Assembly: GCA_008501545.1 (NCBI GenBank)
Contig: QQUM01000593.1
Coordinates: forward strand, 1-6,973
Direction of reading: 5' to 3'
Source: Calditrichota bacterium
GTDB taxonomy: Bacteria > Zhuqueibacterota > Zhuqueibacteria > Zhuqueibacterales > Geothermadaptataceae
DNA: 6,973 nucleotides
In this document: positions 6,622 to 6,973 of the stretch, in pieces
Layout: every line of letters starts with the position of its first letter
How positions within the stretch are numbered: the first letter of the stretch is position 1
The notes under the pieces: model-generated
Database searches by the model: none
What the model was told of the DNA's origin: nothing
The model's input: the letters and a program-made list of their open reading frames with translations, nothing else
Made by a program: the position numbers and the translations under genes

Positions 6622-6973
6622 ATGGGACAATTCTTTTACCGTTTTTTTGAGTTCGAACACCACGGCACGACATTCAAACGGGAATTCGCTGCCGGTGTCA
6701 CCACCTTCCTCACCATGTCCTATATTATTATCGTTAATCCCAAAATACTCGAAGCTGCCGGCATTCCTTTCGAAGCCTCGATGGTGGCGACGATTCTTAC
6801 AGCAGCATTCGGCACTTTTTTGATGGGATTTTATGCAAAGCGGCCGTTTGCAATTGCGCCCTACATGGGAGAAAATGCCTTCGTTGCATACACTGTTGTA
6901 ATCGTCCTGGGATATACGTGGCAGATGGCGTTGGCAGCCATATTCATCAGCGGGATATTGTTTGTTTTACTGA
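6622..6973 (+). CDS. NCS2-family purine permease (AzgA-like), N-terminal part (cut by window edge)
   Basis: The frame starts at ATG 6622, with AGG 6 bases upstream, and stays open for 117 codons to the right edge. The N-terminus follows the AzgA-like subgroup of NCS2 nucleobase transporters, which carry adenine, guanine or hypoxanthine with protons across the inner membrane: a short cytoplasmic FFEFEHHGTTFKREFAAG (8-25), the first helix FLTMSYIIIVNPKIL (29-43), a second hydrophobic run at 53-72, and the loop-helix motif PFAIAPYMGENAF (75-87), then VAYTVV and WQMALAAIFISG (100-111). In typical AzgA proteins the third motif reads near APGMGLNA; here Y81 and E84 replace Gly and Leu. The bulk of a typical protein of roughly 430 residues lies outside the window, so the substrate cannot be judged. 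The gene points away from the kinase block and shows no functional link to it. Confidence 0.88.
   Translation, partial: MGQFFYRFFEFEHHGTTFKREFAAGVTTFLTMSYIIIVNPKILEAAGIPFEASMVATILTAAFGTFLMGFYAKRPFAIAPYMGENAFVAYTVVIVLGYTWQMALAAIFISGILFVLL

Noticed and set aside
1..6973. CRISPR arrays, tRNA or rRNA genes, insertion sequences, phage genes
   Set aside because: No regularly spaced repeats, RNA gene landmarks, transposase or terminal inverted repeats were seen on either strand.

Overview
The window reads as chromosomal DNA from a Gram-negative (two-membrane) bacterium with an AT-rich genome. Three proteins have signal peptides that lead into outer-membrane barrel or periplasmic helical bodies, and two of the barrel or membrane precursors have cleavage sites ending just before Gln (SG-Q, TA-Q), a habit common in the Bacteroidota/FCB group. 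A sensor kinase paired with an NtrC-type regulator is also frequent in relatives such as Calditrichota, Ignavibacteriota and KSB1-like lineages. The lineage is an inference; no rRNA or other taxonomic marker is present.

Layout, left to right. (1) Positions 1-263, minus strand: the 5' end of a membrane protein resembling PAP2-type phosphatases, cut by the window edge and with a clear ribosome binding site. (2) Positions 264-385: a short spacer with two hairpins, one AT-rich and perfect, one GC-rich. (3) 386-1222, minus: an outer-membrane beta-barrel of the type often labelled 'MetA-pathway of phenol degradation' or 'transporter'. (4) 1223-1543: a 321-base non-coding stretch holding two near-identical 18-base dyad sites of the TGT-N10-ACA form. 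(5) 1544-6421, minus: four abutting or overlapping genes, read in the order sensor histidine kinase, NtrC-type sigma54-dependent response regulator, secreted coiled-coil protein, outer-membrane beta-barrel. (6) 6422-6621: a divergent intergenic region. (7) 6622-6973, plus: the 5' end of an NCS2/AzgA-like purine permease, cut by the right edge.

How the parts may work together. The junctions inside the four-gene block are a 1-base gap, a 4-base overlap and a 0-base gap, so the genes are almost certainly co-transcribed and probably translationally coupled. The kinase has a periplasmic sensor domain and the other two products act in the periplasm and outer membrane, so an envelope-sensing and envelope-remodelling module is the simplest reading. 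The paired dyads, placed 163 to 275 bases upstream of the next barrel gene (386-1222), look like enhancer sites for an NtrC-type activator. The regulator encoded next door is the obvious candidate to bind them, but no clean -24/-12 promoter could be found, so this link is a hypothesis. The combination of kinase, sigma54 activator, periplasmic helical protein and barrel does not match a named system that I recognise.
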